DNA of 41,817 nt from Lachnospiraceae bacterium (lineage in GTDB: Bacteria; Bacillota; Clostridia; Lachnospirales; Lachnospiraceae), in contig JAJQHY010000072.1 in NCBI GenBank assembly GCA_021199495.1, positions 1 to 41,817 on the forward strand. The letters are read 5' to 3'. Numbering within the stretch: the first letter of the stretch is position 1; each line of letters begins with the position of its first letter. Shown piece by piece: positions 15,956-24,619 of the stretch. The notes beneath the pieces were generated by a model, which saw nothing but the letters and a program-made list of their open reading frames with translations, made no database searches and was not told where the DNA came from. Both the position numbers and the translations under genes were made by a program.

Positions 15956-16001
15956 AACTATGAATAGATACATAGAAATAATAACAGTTGGAGGTATTGA
16001 T

Positions 16002-16385
16002 ATGATGAACTTTGCAGGAGCTGAGAAAAAATGCAACAAAGAGCTGGCCATGTGCTATATTATTTACATGATCTGCGGGAGCTATTTCCACAGATGCATC
16101 TGCGAAAGCCCCGTGATGGAGCAGAAAATGTATCTGCACTACCGTGAAATGAAACAGGGCGAGCAGGAGAAGCTGGAGTCCATGGTGATTCGCGAGATGG
16201 AAACACTCAATATCGTTTTCTTAAAAAAACTGGCGGAGCTGGCCTGCGAGGCGTCCGTAAAGAAGACATCTGAAGGTTATCAGGTCGATTTTATGACCGG
16301 CGGATTTGAGGGGCTTTCGGTGATATTGAAGAGCAACGGCGGGATCCGGATTGTAGCGGACAGAAATCACAGTATTCTCTTATAG
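16002..16385 (+). CDS. Small protein of unknown function
   Basis: A 127-residue protein beginning MMNFAGAEKK. The frame is open from 15960, but the ATG at 16002 has TTGGAGG just upstream (15988-15994) and is the likely start. The N-terminal third contains three cysteines (residues 11, 18 and 25) plus CIC around 33-35, within a partly hydrophobic stretch. The middle is a charged helix (about 45-85) and the last third looks like a beta-rich fold. I recognise no domain. Its promoter and structured leader are its own, and the following membrane protein gene is 81 nt away, so it may be a single-gene unit. Confidence 0.65.
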   Translation: MMNFAGAEKKCNKELAMCYIIYMICGSYFHRCICESPVMEQKMYLHYREMKQGEQEKLESMVIREMETLNIVFLKKLAELACEASVKKTSEGYQVDFMTGGFEGLSVILKSNGGIRIVADRNHSILL

Positions 16386-16466
16386 AAATTATATTGTCTT
16401 TATGTTAATATGATACAGGAAATAAGAGGGGCGGGATCCGACCGGGTTTTCAAGAGGAACAGCTGC

Positions 16467-18383
16467 ATGATGACGAAGAGGTTAAAAAGAGAACAGGCGG
16501 AGCAATGGCTGATTCCGACGGTGATTACCGCCGTTGTCATTGCTTTTATCGGTTGCAGGTACGGGTTCTGGTTTGCATACAATGACGATGTTACCATGAA
16601 CGCGATACTGTCCGGTGTTTATTCGGGCAATCCGGATATTCATTGCGTCTATATGTCTCCGATTCTGAGTGCTTTATTTGCAGGGCTGTATGGATTGGTG
16701 CCCGCAGTCCCCTGGTACGGTCTGTTCCTTGGCGGGAGCCAGTTCTGGGTATTATGGCTGTGTTTAAGAGGTATCTGCAGACGCGCGTCAGAAACATGGA
16801 TCCGGATAGCGGGAAGCACTTCCTTTGCGCTTTTATTCTGTGCCCTGTTGCTTTACTGGCTGGTGTTTCTGCAGTATACAATGACAGCCGCCATTCTGGC
16901 GGATGGTGCGGTTTTTCTGGTGCTTCTGGACCAACAGGAATCTGAGGGGAAAATACGATGGAAGACATTGGTTTTACCGCTCGTGCTGTTTACTCTGTCA
17001 GGCCTTCTGCGCAATAATGTGGGTCTTATGCATCTGATTTTCCTAGGCATTGTCTGTGCTTATCAGATTTTCAGGTCCAAAGGCAGAAAGGCCGGGCGGA
17101 CAGAATACTGCCTGCTTGGGGCTGCCGCGCTGCTTGTGATTGCGGGTGCTGCTTTTTATCAGGAATATATTCCGGAAATATGGACTGTCAGCATTCTTCT
17201 GGCTGTCTTATGGGCAGCGGTGTGGCTTGTCAGAAATTTCAGGAATCAGAAAAAAAGAATTCTGAAATATGGCTTGTTTTTTGCGGCAGCGGCAGTCCTG
17301 ACACTCTCAGGCCGCAAACTGACGGGACTGATTTACGTATCAGATACATGGGAAGAATATACTACATTCAATGTTTACAGGACAGATATCTATGATTTTT
17401 ACGGTGTCCCGGATTATTGGGAGAACACTGAGCTGTACGAAAGTCTGGGGCTTACTCTGGAGGACTATTACGCGCTGCTTCTCTATGATTACGGTTTTTC
17501 GGACAATATTGACGCGTATGTGATGCAGACTCTGGCGGAGTATGCCGCGCCGGAGCGGGTTTCTTTCATGGATGACGTCAGGGAGATATTGATTACTGTA
17601 GTAAATCGGTTTCAGGAGGATCCTGTGGAGCCGGACGATAACCTGATGATCCTGGCATTTGCGGTGACTGTTCTGGCCTGTATTCTGGCGAAAGACCCAA
17701 TGACGATTCTGCAGCTGCAGTTTCTGTATGATGGGTATGTGATCTGCTGGTTTTATCTGTATTGGGTGGACCGCGTGATGGAGCATGTCTATCATGGGAT
17801 TTCGCTGGCTGTGGTTATGATACTTGCAGGAATCTGCATGGAACAATTGAAAACAATCAGCCGGAAATCTCATGGAGAAATTCTGTGTGGAATTCTGCTT
17901 GCGTTCGGGCTGGTTTATCTGGGCAATCATATGTCCCGGTCGCTTTCGGATTTTGAAGATCAATACGCGGCGCATATGGAGAACAGTAAGATATGGGATG
18001 CGTACAGAGAGTACTGTCTGGGCAACCCTGAGAACCTGTATTTTACGGATACCGGTTCTTTAACAGGAACCGGACCGGAAAATATCTTTGATGTGCACAG
18101 GACGGAAATGGAAAACTATGTGCTGGCGGGAGGTTGGATGGCAAACAGCCCGCTGTACGAGGAAAAGCTGGAATATTATGGGATTGAGGGCAGTTTTACA
18201 AGTGCGCTTGAGAGCGGCGGGACACTGTATTATATCTGTTCCTCGGATCAGTCGGTGCAGTGGATCAGCTACTATATCTGTCCGGCCGATATTTCAGTAA
18301 CCATACAAAGAATGGACGGCATTTACGTGGACGGGGAGGAAGTCCTTACCGTGTATGCGGTTTACAGAAATGATCTGCCATGA
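16467..18383 (+). CDS. Polytopic membrane protein, GT-C glycosyltransferase-like topology
   Basis: A 638-residue protein with about ten to twelve membrane segments and an outside C-terminal domain of ~150 residues. The first outside loop contains AYNDDVTMNA, an acidic pair placed as in GT-C enzymes, which use polyprenyl-linked sugar donors. This matches the layout of uncharacterised clostridial membrane families with probable roles in cell-envelope glycosylation, but catalysis is not proven. ATG 16467 (MMTKRL) is chosen over the upstream ATG 16410 because CAAGAGGAA precedes it and membrane segments start soon after. Neighbouring genes give no sugar pathway; an undecaprenyl-diphosphatase gene lies ~8.5 kb downstream. 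Confidence 0.7.
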   Translation: MMTKRLKREQAEQWLIPTVITAVVIAFIGCRYGFWFAYNDDVTMNAILSGVYSGNPDIHCVYMSPILSALFAGLYGLVPAVPWYGLFLGGSQFWVLWLCLRGICRRASETWIRIAGSTSFALLFCALLLYWLVFLQYTMTAAILADGAVFLVLLDQQESEGKIRWKTLVLPLVLFTLSGLLRNNVGLMHLIFLGIVCAYQIFRSKGRKAGRTEYCLLGAAALLVIAGAAFYQEYIPEIWTVSILLAVLWAAVWLVRNFRNQKKRILKYGLFFAAAAVLTLSGRKLTGLIYVSDTWEEYTTFNVYRTDIYDFYGVPDYWENTELYESLGLTLEDYYALLLYDYGFSDNIDAYVMQTLAEYAAPERVSFMDDVREILITVVNRFQEDPVEPDDNLMILAFAVTVLACILAKDPMTILQLQFLYDGYVICWFYLYWVDRVMEHVYHGISLAVVMILAGICMEQLKTISRKSHGEILCGILLAFGLVYLGNHMSRSLSDFEDQYAAHMENSKIWDAYREYCLGNPENLYFTDTGSLTGTGPENIFDVHRTEMENYVLAGGWMANSPLYEEKLEYYGIEGSFTSALESGGTLYYICSSDQSVQWISYYICPADISVTIQRMDGIYVDGEEVLTVYAVYRNDLP

Positions 18384-18442
18384 AAATACAGAGAGTCAGA
18401 TACGCGGCTTTCGCCTGAAAAACGAGGGGAGAAACATAAAAC

Positions 18443-19330
18443 ATGAGCATCATTGTGCTGCTGATTTTTATTGCGGCTATTACGAAAAAAACAAATACAG
18501 ACCGCAGGCGGGGAGATCTTTTCAAAAAGGTGATACTGGCGTATATCGGCATCTCCGTTCTGGCGGGGCTGCTTTCCTCGGGAGGTTTCATCTCTGTCGC
18601 GGTGATCGGCGCGCTGATCTGGTATTACATCCATAAAAAACAGAAAAAAGAAAAAAACAGCTTTCAGGAGACTTATGAGCAGGCGAAATACAGACCGCAG
18701 GATGCTTCCGACCGGGAAACAGGTCACTGGCAGGGCAAATCTGCGCGGCAGGATACAGCGAAACAGACAGACGGTCGTTTCTCGCAGACCCAGCCGGAAC
18801 CCATGTCCAGAATGGAAAGCACGCTCTTAGCCCGGCCTTTGGCAAAGCGCAAAAGGGTGATACAGGAGTTTAATATTAAGTACCGCCTGACGCTTACAGA
18901 GGCGGAGGTGAATCGGATTGCCGAGGCGTCTTATGTCTCTGAAGGCTGGAAAAAGGAAGCGGAAGCCATGACGCGCAAATATGATACGATCGGCCAGTGG
19001 CTTCAGGGGCCGACCGGCTGGCTCCGTGTTTATATTTATGTGTTTCAGATTCAGAATATTTCCTCTGATTTTGCCCTGCAGAAGCAGATCTGCATCGAGG
19101 CACTGGACGAGGTAATCGGATATGGCTGTGCGCCGGACGGCATGACCATCGAGGAGCGTGTGCAGCATATCAACAACCGGTATTTTACTTATTTTGATGA
19201 AATGACGTTCATGATTGCCTGGCGTTTTCTTGAGCAGGAGGGCAGAGTGCACAGGCTGAGCCAGCCGGATCTGGTCCGCAATGTGGATGAGGATCTGGAT
19301 GAACTGGAGAGAAAATACCGGACGGTCTGA
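18443..19330 (+). CDS. Membrane-anchored protein of unknown function
   Basis: A 295-residue protein. Two hydrophobic stretches are seen in the first ~66 residues (about 2-14 and 29-62), ending in a strongly basic IHKKQKKEKN stop-transfer signal. Next comes a polar, probably disordered linker (about 70-130), and then a helical soluble domain of ~160 residues that is likely cytoplasmic. I recognise no family. GGGGAG lies upstream of the ATG (18426-18431). It is 59 nt after the GT-C-like gene and may be co-transcribed with it. Confidence 0.65.
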   Translation: MSIIVLLIFIAAITKKTNTDRRRGDLFKKVILAYIGISVLAGLLSSGGFISVAVIGALIWYYIHKKQKKEKNSFQETYEQAKYRPQDASDRETGHWQGKSARQDTAKQTDGRFSQTQPEPMSRMESTLLARPLAKRKRVIQEFNIKYRLTLTEAEVNRIAEASYVSEGWKKEAEAMTRKYDTIGQWLQGPTGWLRVYIYVFQIQNISSDFALQKQICIEALDEVIGYGCAPDGMTIEERVQHINNRYFTYFDEMTFMIAWRFLEQEGRVHRLSQPDLVRNVDEDLDELERKYRTV

Positions 19331-19424
19331 CTGGATAATCAGAAAATGGCTGCGGATATCAGAATGGCCTGGAAGCAGACAGGATGACTAAACCGGGAAA
19401 TGAAGGACAGAACGGGGAGACAAG

Positions 19425-20153
19425 ATGAAAATACTGATTATCCGGCATGGAGATCCGGACTATGAACATGATACCCTGACTGAAAAGGGAAAACGGGAGG
19501 CGTTGGCGCTGGCGGACCGCATGGAGAAGCTGTCGGTGAAGGCGGTTTATGTGTCGCCTCTGGGCAGAGCGCAGGATACGGCGCGTCCCACACTGGAGCG
19601 CAAGGGTATGACCGCTGTTACCTGCGACTGGCTCCGGGAATTCTGGCCTCGCATTACAAGAGGGAGCGAGGGAGAAGGATGTATTGTCTGGGACTGGCTG
19701 CCGGCGGACTGGACGGGCGAGGAACGATATTATGACAGGCGTCACTGGGCAGACACAAAAGCCATGATGGACGGAAATGTGGGGGAAAGCTATCGTTATG
19801 TGACGGAGCATTTTGATGCGCTGCTTAAGTCCCATGGTTATGTCCGGGAGGGCGCTTATTATCATGTGGAGCACGCAAATAATGACACGATTGTCTTTTT
19901 CTGCCATTTCGGGCTGGAGTGCGTGCTGCTGTCCCATCTGTTAAACGTTTCCCCGATGATTCTATGGCACGGTTTCTGTGCTGCGCCGACCTCTGTAACG
20001 GTGGTGCGGACGGAAGAGCGCCGGGAGGGTATCGCGTATTTCAGAATGTCGAATTTCGGGGATATCTCACACCTGTACGCAGCGGGGGAACCGGAGGCGG
20101 AGAGTGCAAGATTCTGTGAGTGCTACACGAACGAGGATGAGCGGCATGATTGA
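19425..20153 (+). CDS. Histidine phosphatase superfamily protein (phosphoglycerate mutase-like)
   Basis: A 242-residue protein. The phospho-accepting RHG motif is at the N-terminus (IIRHGDPDY, His8), SPLGRAQDTA holds the second phosphate-pocket arginine and FFCHFG contains the second histidine (His161). It is a cytoplasmic phosphatase or mutase of the branch that includes Clostridia-type PGM-like enzymes; the substrate is not evident. The ATG is preceded by GGGGAGACAAG. Its stop lies inside the start region of the NAD(P)H-hydrate dehydratase gene, so the two are probably one unit; the pair may deal with damaged or unwanted phosphorylated metabolites, which is a guess from position. Confidence 0.85.
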   Translation: MKILIIRHGDPDYEHDTLTEKGKREALALADRMEKLSVKAVYVSPLGRAQDTARPTLERKGMTAVTCDWLREFWPRITRGSEGEGCIVWDWLPADWTGEERYYDRRHWADTKAMMDGNVGESYRYVTEHFDALLKSHGYVREGAYYHVEHANNDTIVFFCHFGLECVLLSHLLNVSPMILWHGFCAAPTSVTVVRTEERREGIAYFRMSNFGDISHLYAAGEPEAESARFCECYTNEDERHD

Positions 20154-20169
20154 AATGGAGGAGACCGGA

Positions 20170-21108
20170 ATGTGCCATCTGGTGACGGAAAAAGAGGCGG
20201 CTTTCTGGTTGGGAGACAGACCTGCCGACAGCCATAAGGGAACATACGGGTATGTGACGCTCTTAGGCGGGTCCGTCCGTTACAGCGGGGCGGTGAAGCT
20301 GGCGAACTTAGCGTGCAGCGGCGTGCAGACGGCGGCAGATCTGTTGACTTTAACCACCGCTGCCATGCGTGCCGGCGCGGGCGTCGTGAGACTGGCGGCG
20401 CCTGAACCTTTGACACAGGCAATTTTACCGTATATTCTGGAGAGTACCTTCCTGCCCATGCCGTCCACTGAAGACGGACAGCTTCGCTTTGATGCGGATA
20501 TGCTGGACGAAACGCTTTGTAAGCAGCGCGTCGCTGCTTTCGGCATGGGCGTCGGTACAGGAGAAGAAACCGCGAAAATTCTGCGGTATATTTTACAAAA
20601 TAAAAAGCTGACTTTCATCATCGACGCGGACGGCTTAAATGAGCTGGCGGCACACGCGGAGCTGAAGGCACTTCTGAAAACGACTGCCTGTCAGGTGATT
20701 CTGACGCCGCATGTGATGGAATTTTCCAGGCTGTCAGGCGCGTCCACGGAGGAAATTCTGCAAAATCCTGTGCGATTGGCAGGAAAATTTGCAGCTGATT
20801 ATGGGGTAACAGTGCTTTTAAAGGGCCACGTGACAACCGTGACGGACGGCGTGAGAGCATATCAGGTTGATCGGGGCTGCAGCGGTATGGCGACCGCCGG
20901 CAGCGGAGACGTTTTATCGGGCGTCCTCTGCGGCATGGCAGGTTATATTTCAGATCCGGTGCAGGCGGCTTGTGCGGCGGCTTTTATAGCCGGTATGGCG
21001 GGCGAGATGGCCGAGGCGGACAAAAATCCGGTCAGCATGACCGCCGGGGACACCGCCGCTTATGTGGAGAAGGCGATTACGAGGCTGTGGAATACCTATC
21101 GCAGATGA
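20170..21108 (+). CDS. nnrD: ADP/ATP-dependent NAD(P)H-hydrate dehydratase
   Basis: A 312-residue protein of the YjeF C-terminal (ribokinase-like) family. It repairs the hydrated, inactive forms of NADH and NADPH using ADP or ATP. Visible motifs are SHKGTYGYVTLLGG (substrate and nucleotide entry), AMRAGAGVVRL, FIIDADGLN, ILTPHVMEFSRL, VLLKGHVT and GMATAGSGDVLSG with the catalytic Asp247. The partner epimerase domain (YjeF N-terminal) is not fused here as it is in many bacteria. The start at 20170 is taken because GGAGGAG lies directly upstream (20158-20164). An earlier ATG at 20146 overlaps the previous gene and is also possible. Confidence 0.88.
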   Translation: MCHLVTEKEAAFWLGDRPADSHKGTYGYVTLLGGSVRYSGAVKLANLACSGVQTAADLLTLTTAAMRAGAGVVRLAAPEPLTQAILPYILESTFLPMPSTEDGQLRFDADMLDETLCKQRVAAFGMGVGTGEETAKILRYILQNKKLTFIIDADGLNELAAHAELKALLKTTACQVILTPHVMEFSRLSGASTEEILQNPVRLAGKFAADYGVTVLLKGHVTTVTDGVRAYQVDRGCSGMATAGSGDVLSGVLCGMAGYISDPVQAACAAAFIAGMAGEMAEADKNPVSMTAGDTAAYVEKAITRLWNTYRR

Positions 21109-21163
21109 GGGTGAATCCACATTTAAAATCTTGAAGAAATGCAAAAAGTCATGTGAATTAGCA

Positions 21164-21192
21164 ATGACAGAGAACGGAAATTCTGTTATACT
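21164..21192 (+). promoter_or_regulatory. Sigma-A-type promoter of the SpoVK-like AAA gene
   Basis: ATGACA (21164-21169, five of six consensus bases), a spacer of 17 nt and TATACT (21187-21192, five of six). Transcription should start near 21199, leaving a leader of ~105 nt before the TTG start at 21304. Confidence 0.6.
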
Positions 21193-21303
21193 GAGCTACA
21201 GACCAAACGAAAGCGGGCGTGGGATTCTGAGCCGGAGCCCGTAACAAAGGGATTGTTTTTAAGGCCTGCAAATGCGACCGCGTAAGGAAAAGAGGAACCG
21301 AAA

Positions 21304-22725
21304 TTGAGTGTGAATACCTCCCTGAAAAAAGCAATGAACAGTGTCTACCAGATCTGCGATGTTCTGGATAAAAATGGCATGGGAATCAAAACGGTCTGTC
21401 CGGGGACTTCGCTTGAGACCCGCGACTATGTGCGGATTGAGCTGATGAAATACACCATGTATCTATCCTCGGCGGACAAGGCGGCGACACTCCAGGAGAC
21501 GCAGTTTATTCATGATTATTTTGAGCGCGTGATGGCACCGGCGGACATGCCGAATCTGATTAAAAAATACCAGATCAGCGGCCCGGTTTATGAGAGCAGC
21601 GTTCCCAACGGCATGCGTACCTTTGTCAGGGCAGATAACCAGATTTATCAAAAGACAGGCAAAAACGAAACGCTGATGTGTGAGTCTTTATACGGACTTT
21701 ACGACAGGGTGGGCAAGGAGTTTTTAGCCTGCGACGATCAGGTCAGCGAGGCGGAAAGCGCGAACATGACCAAATATCTGTCCATGCTGCGTAGATATAT
21801 GACGGAGAATATTCAGAGTCCGGGCGCTGTGGGCGGCGGGATGAGTGCAGCGGAGCAGAAGGCAACCGGCGCAAACGCCGCGAAAAAATCTGACGGGAAA
21901 GAGGAGCAGGAGCAGACGCTCGAGGAGCTGATGGCGGAGTTGGATTCTTTAGTGGGTCTGACCGAGGTAAAAAAGGACGTCAGTTCCCTGGTCAATCTTT
22001 TACAGATCCGCAAAATCCGCGAGGAGCGCGGCCTGACTGTCATGCCGATGTCCCTGCATCTGGTTTTTTCCGGCAATCCCGGCACCGGCAAGACGACAGT
22101 GGCCAGACTTCTGGCGAAAATTTATCAGCGCATGGGTGTCTTAAGCAAGGGTCACCTGGTGGAGGTAGACCGTTCTGGTATGGTGGGTGGCTATGTGGGC
22201 CAGACCGCGATCAAGGTGCAGGAGCTTTTGGAGCGGGCTATGGGCGGCATTCTGTTCATTGATGAGGCATATGCGCTGACCGCCAATAAAGGCCCAACGG
22301 ACTTTGGCCAGGAGGCGGTTGATACGCTTTTGAAGGGCATGGAGGATCATCGGGACGACCTGATTGTGATTGTGGCCGGTTACCCGGACCTGATGGAGGA
22401 ATTTCTGGATTCCAACCCGGGACTGCGTTCGCGCTTTAATAAATTTATTTATTTTTCAGACTATGTGCCGGAGGAGCTGGTGGCAATTTTCAAGGGGACG
22501 TGTGAGCGTTCCGGCTACAAGTGCAGTGAGGACTGCAGCCAGTATCTTCTGGATTATTTCACGAAATGCTATGAGAAGCGGGACCGCAATTTTGCCAATG
22601 GCCGCGAGGCACGCAACTTTTTCGAGAAGGCCATCGTGCGCCAGGCCAACCGTCTCTCGGGAAAGAAGGATATATCTGATGAGGAACTGATGACACTGAC
22701 AATCGAGGATGTGAAGGAGGAATAA
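21304..22725 (+). CDS. AAA+ ATPase of the SpoVK/CbbX family
   Basis: A 473-residue protein. Residues ~1-190 form a helical domain with LMKYTMYLSSADKAATLQE, and a disordered Ala/Gly linker leads to the CbxX/CfxQ-type AAA module. The module shows LVGLTEVKKDV, Walker A GNPGTGKTT (257-265), the pore-loop region GMVGGYVGQT, Walker B LFIDEAYAL (Asp320, Glu321), the sensor VIVAGY and the arginine finger in PGLRSRFNKF. This family remodels protein targets; CbbX reactivates Rubisco and SpoVK acts in sporulation. The target here is unknown. The start codon is TTG with AGAGGAA upstream. It ends 1 nt before the aldo/keto reductase start and has its own promoter. Confidence 0.85.
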   Translation: MSVNTSLKKAMNSVYQICDVLDKNGMGIKTVCPGTSLETRDYVRIELMKYTMYLSSADKAATLQETQFIHDYFERVMAPADMPNLIKKYQISGPVYESSVPNGMRTFVRADNQIYQKTGKNETLMCESLYGLYDRVGKEFLACDDQVSEAESANMTKYLSMLRRYMTENIQSPGAVGGGMSAAEQKATGANAAKKSDGKEEQEQTLEELMAELDSLVGLTEVKKDVSSLVNLLQIRKIREERGLTVMPMSLHLVFSGNPGTGKTTVARLLAKIYQRMGVLSKGHLVEVDRSGMVGGYVGQTAIKVQELLERAMGGILFIDEAYALTANKGPTDFGQEAVDTLLKGMEDHRDDLIVIVAGYPDLMEEFLDSNPGLRSRFNKFIYFSDYVPEELVAIFKGTCERSGYKCSEDCSQYLLDYFTKCYEKRDRNFANGREARNFFEKAIVRQANRLSGKKDISDEELMTLTIEDVKEE

Positions 22726-22726
22726 A

Positions 22727-23719
22727 ATGTTCACAGCAAATACAAATCGATATGATAATATGGTTTACAACCGCTGCGGCTGCAGCGGCTTAAAGCTTCC
22801 TGAGGTCTCTTTAGGCCTCTGGCATAACTTCGGGGACACCGGCGTATATGAGAATATGAAAAAGATGGTGCTTACGGCCTTCGACCACGGCATCACGCAC
22901 TTTGACCTGGCCAATAACTACGGACCCGAGCCGGGCAGCGCGGAGCGTAATTTCGGAAAGATCATGAAAGAGGAGCTTGCCCCATACCGGGATGAAATCC
23001 TGGTCAGTACGAAGGCTGGCTATGGTATGTGGGACGGCCCTTACGGGGATTGGGGCAGCAGAAAGTATCTGCTGGCAAGCCTGGATCAGAGCCTGGAGCG
23101 CCTGGGTCTGGATTATGTGGATATCTATTATCATCACCGGATGGATCCGGATACGCCCTTAGAGGAGACGATGGGCGCTCTCGCGCAGGCGGTGAGAAGC
23201 GGGAAGGCGCTGTATGTGGGCGTGTCCAATTATGACGGACCGACACTGGAGCGGGCCTGCCGCATCATGGAGGACCTGAAATGCCCGCTTGTCATCAACC
23301 AGAACTCCTATAATATTTTTAACCGCACCATTGAAAAGAACGGCCTGAAAGAAACCGCGGTGCGGGAGAAAAAGGGGATTATCTGCTTCAGTCCGCTGGC
23401 ACAGGGTACGCTGACGGACCGCTATCTGAACGGAATTCCGGCTGACAGCCGTGTCAGAACAGACGGCCGCTTTTTAAAGGAATCGAGTCTGACGGAGGAA
23501 AAGCTTGCCCAGATCAGAGCCCTGAACGACCTGGCTCTGCAGCGCGGCGAAAAGCTTTCGCAGATGGCTCTGAAATGGATTTTGAAGGACGGGCAGGTTA
23601 CCAGTGTCTTAATCGGTGCCTCCAGGCCGGAGCAGATTCTGGATAATTTAAAGGCTATGGAGGGTGCGGGCTTTACACAGGAAGAGCTGGCTTTGATTGA
23701 TACAATTTCTGCACAGTAA
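22727..23719 (+). CDS. Aldo/keto reductase (YghZ/AKR14-like)
   Basis: A 330-residue TIM-barrel oxidoreductase using NADPH. The four catalytic residues are present: Asp60 and Tyr65 in HFDLANNYGP, Lys96 in VSTKAGYG and His136 in YYHHRMD. The long NNYGPEPGSAERNFG loop and the KSLDQSLERLGLDYVDIYYHH-like region place it with the L-glyceraldehyde-3-phosphate reductase/methylglyoxal-reducing group (AKR14) rather than with sugar reductases. The C-terminal cofactor motif LIGASRPEQI is intact. GGAGGA is 5 nt before the ATG and the upstream AAA gene ends one base earlier, so the two are co-transcribed. Confidence 0.9.
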   Translation: MFTANTNRYDNMVYNRCGCSGLKLPEVSLGLWHNFGDTGVYENMKKMVLTAFDHGITHFDLANNYGPEPGSAERNFGKIMKEELAPYRDEILVSTKAGYGMWDGPYGDWGSRKYLLASLDQSLERLGLDYVDIYYHHRMDPDTPLEETMGALAQAVRSGKALYVGVSNYDGPTLERACRIMEDLKCPLVINQNSYNIFNRTIEKNGLKETAVREKKGIICFSPLAQGTLTDRYLNGIPADSRVRTDGRFLKESSLTEEKLAQIRALNDLALQRGEKLSQMALKWILKDGQVTSVLIGASRPEQILDNLKAMEGAGFTQEELALIDTISAQ

Positions 23720-23804
23720 GGAAAAGGCAGCGGCCGGAATGAAAGGGGATACAGCTTCTGCGGATTGCACTGTTTATGAAAAATGATTTCAGGGAGGAAA
23801 GAGT

Positions 23805-24056
23805 ATGCTGGAATTCAAATATGACACACAGCTTCTGATTGAGGGCACAGACCTTGACGAGGACGAGATCAACGATTATATCACGGAGCATTTTAAGGGC
23901 GATTGCCTGCTTGCAGTGGGCGATGAGGAGCTGATTAAGATTCATTTCCACACCAATGAGCCCTGGGATGTGCTGAAATACTGTGCGACCCTCGGTGAAA
24001 TTTACGACATTGTGGTGGAGGATATGGACCGGCAGTCCAGGGGGTTAAAGGGGTAG
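23805..24056 (+). CDS. Single-domain protein like the middle domain of DAK2/FakA (YloV) proteins
   Basis: An 83-residue acidic protein. The stretches YDTQLLIEG, LDEDEINDYI, GDCLLAVGDEELIKIHFHTNEPW and LGEIYDI follow the pattern of the middle domain of YloV/FakA fatty-acid kinase subunits (DAK2 family), which is normally embedded in a ~550-residue protein. The kinase domain itself is not present here, and neither flank encodes more of it. Stand-alone versions exist in Lachnospiraceae genomes to my knowledge, so this is probably a real small gene and not a broken one. Its role is unknown. CAGGGAGG lies upstream of the ATG (23790-23797). Confidence 0.75.
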   Translation: MLEFKYDTQLLIEGTDLDEDEINDYITEHFKGDCLLAVGDEELIKIHFHTNEPWDVLKYCATLGEIYDIVVEDMDRQSRGLKG

Positions 24057-24130
24057 CGTCCGGATGACAGATCATGGGATCCGGGGTCTGACCGCCCATG
24101 GAAAAATGGCGTGATCGGAGGAAGAACGGG

Positions 24131-24616
24131 ATGAGAAGAGATAAAATCAATTATTATCTGGATCTGGCGGAGACGGTTTCCAAGCGCTGCACCTGCCTGC
24201 GCAGGTGGTACGGCGCCGTGATTGTCAAGGACGACGAGGTCATTTCTACGGGGTATGTGGGCGCTCCCCGGGGCAGGGCCAACTGCAGCGACCTGGGTGT
24301 ATGTATTCGCTCACAGAAAAATATCCCGCGGGGCGAGCGTTACGAGCTCTGCCGCAGCGTACACGCGGAGGCGAACGCCATCATTTCCGCCAGCCGCGAT
24401 CAGATGATCGGTTCCAGCCTTTATCTGGTGGGCCTTGAGGCGGACACGCAGGAGTATGTGGTGAATTCCTGCTGCTGCTCCATGTGCAAGAGAATGGTGA
24501 TCAATGCCGGCATCGAGACTGTGTATATCCGGGATACGAAGGATGCGTATCGCACGATTAAAGTGCAGGAATGGATCGACCATGACGAATCTGTCGAGGG
24601 CGTGTTTGGGTACTGA
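24131..24616 (+). CDS. Deoxycytidylate (dCMP) deaminase family protein
   Basis: A 161-residue zinc-dependent deaminase of the ComEB/dCMP deaminase type. The zinc site is HAEANAI (His78, proton-shuttling Glu80) plus the cysteines of CCCSMCKR. RWYGAVIVKDDEVISTG and YVGAPRG form the substrate pocket. It converts dCMP to dUMP for thymidylate synthesis, or acts on a related nucleotide. The second motif reads SCCCSMC, without the usual proline before the first zinc cysteine, and an extra Cys pair is present. The ATG at 24131 (GGAGGAAGAACGGG upstream) is preferred to one at 24098. It ends 3 nt before the DUF815 ATPase start. Confidence 0.88.
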   Translation: MRRDKINYYLDLAETVSKRCTCLRRWYGAVIVKDDEVISTGYVGAPRGRANCSDLGVCIRSQKNIPRGERYELCRSVHAEANAIISASRDQMIGSSLYLVGLEADTQEYVVNSCCCSMCKRMVINAGIETVYIRDTKDAYRTIKVQEWIDHDESVEGVFGY

Positions 24617-24619
24617 TAT

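Larger units (their letters stand above)
15573..16001. other. Intergenic region between divergent genes, rich in RNA-structure potential (429 nt)
   Basis: This gap separates the MATE operon (minus) from the small unknown gene at 16002 (plus). No convincing coding frame is seen. It contains a TTGACA promoter (15736-15764), an 84-nt extended hairpin (15794-15877) and two mutually exclusive GC-rich hairpins (15923-15955) just ahead of the 16002 ribosome binding site. The AT-rich part at 15600-15690 probably carries the MATE promoter, which I could not place with confidence. Confidence 0.7.
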
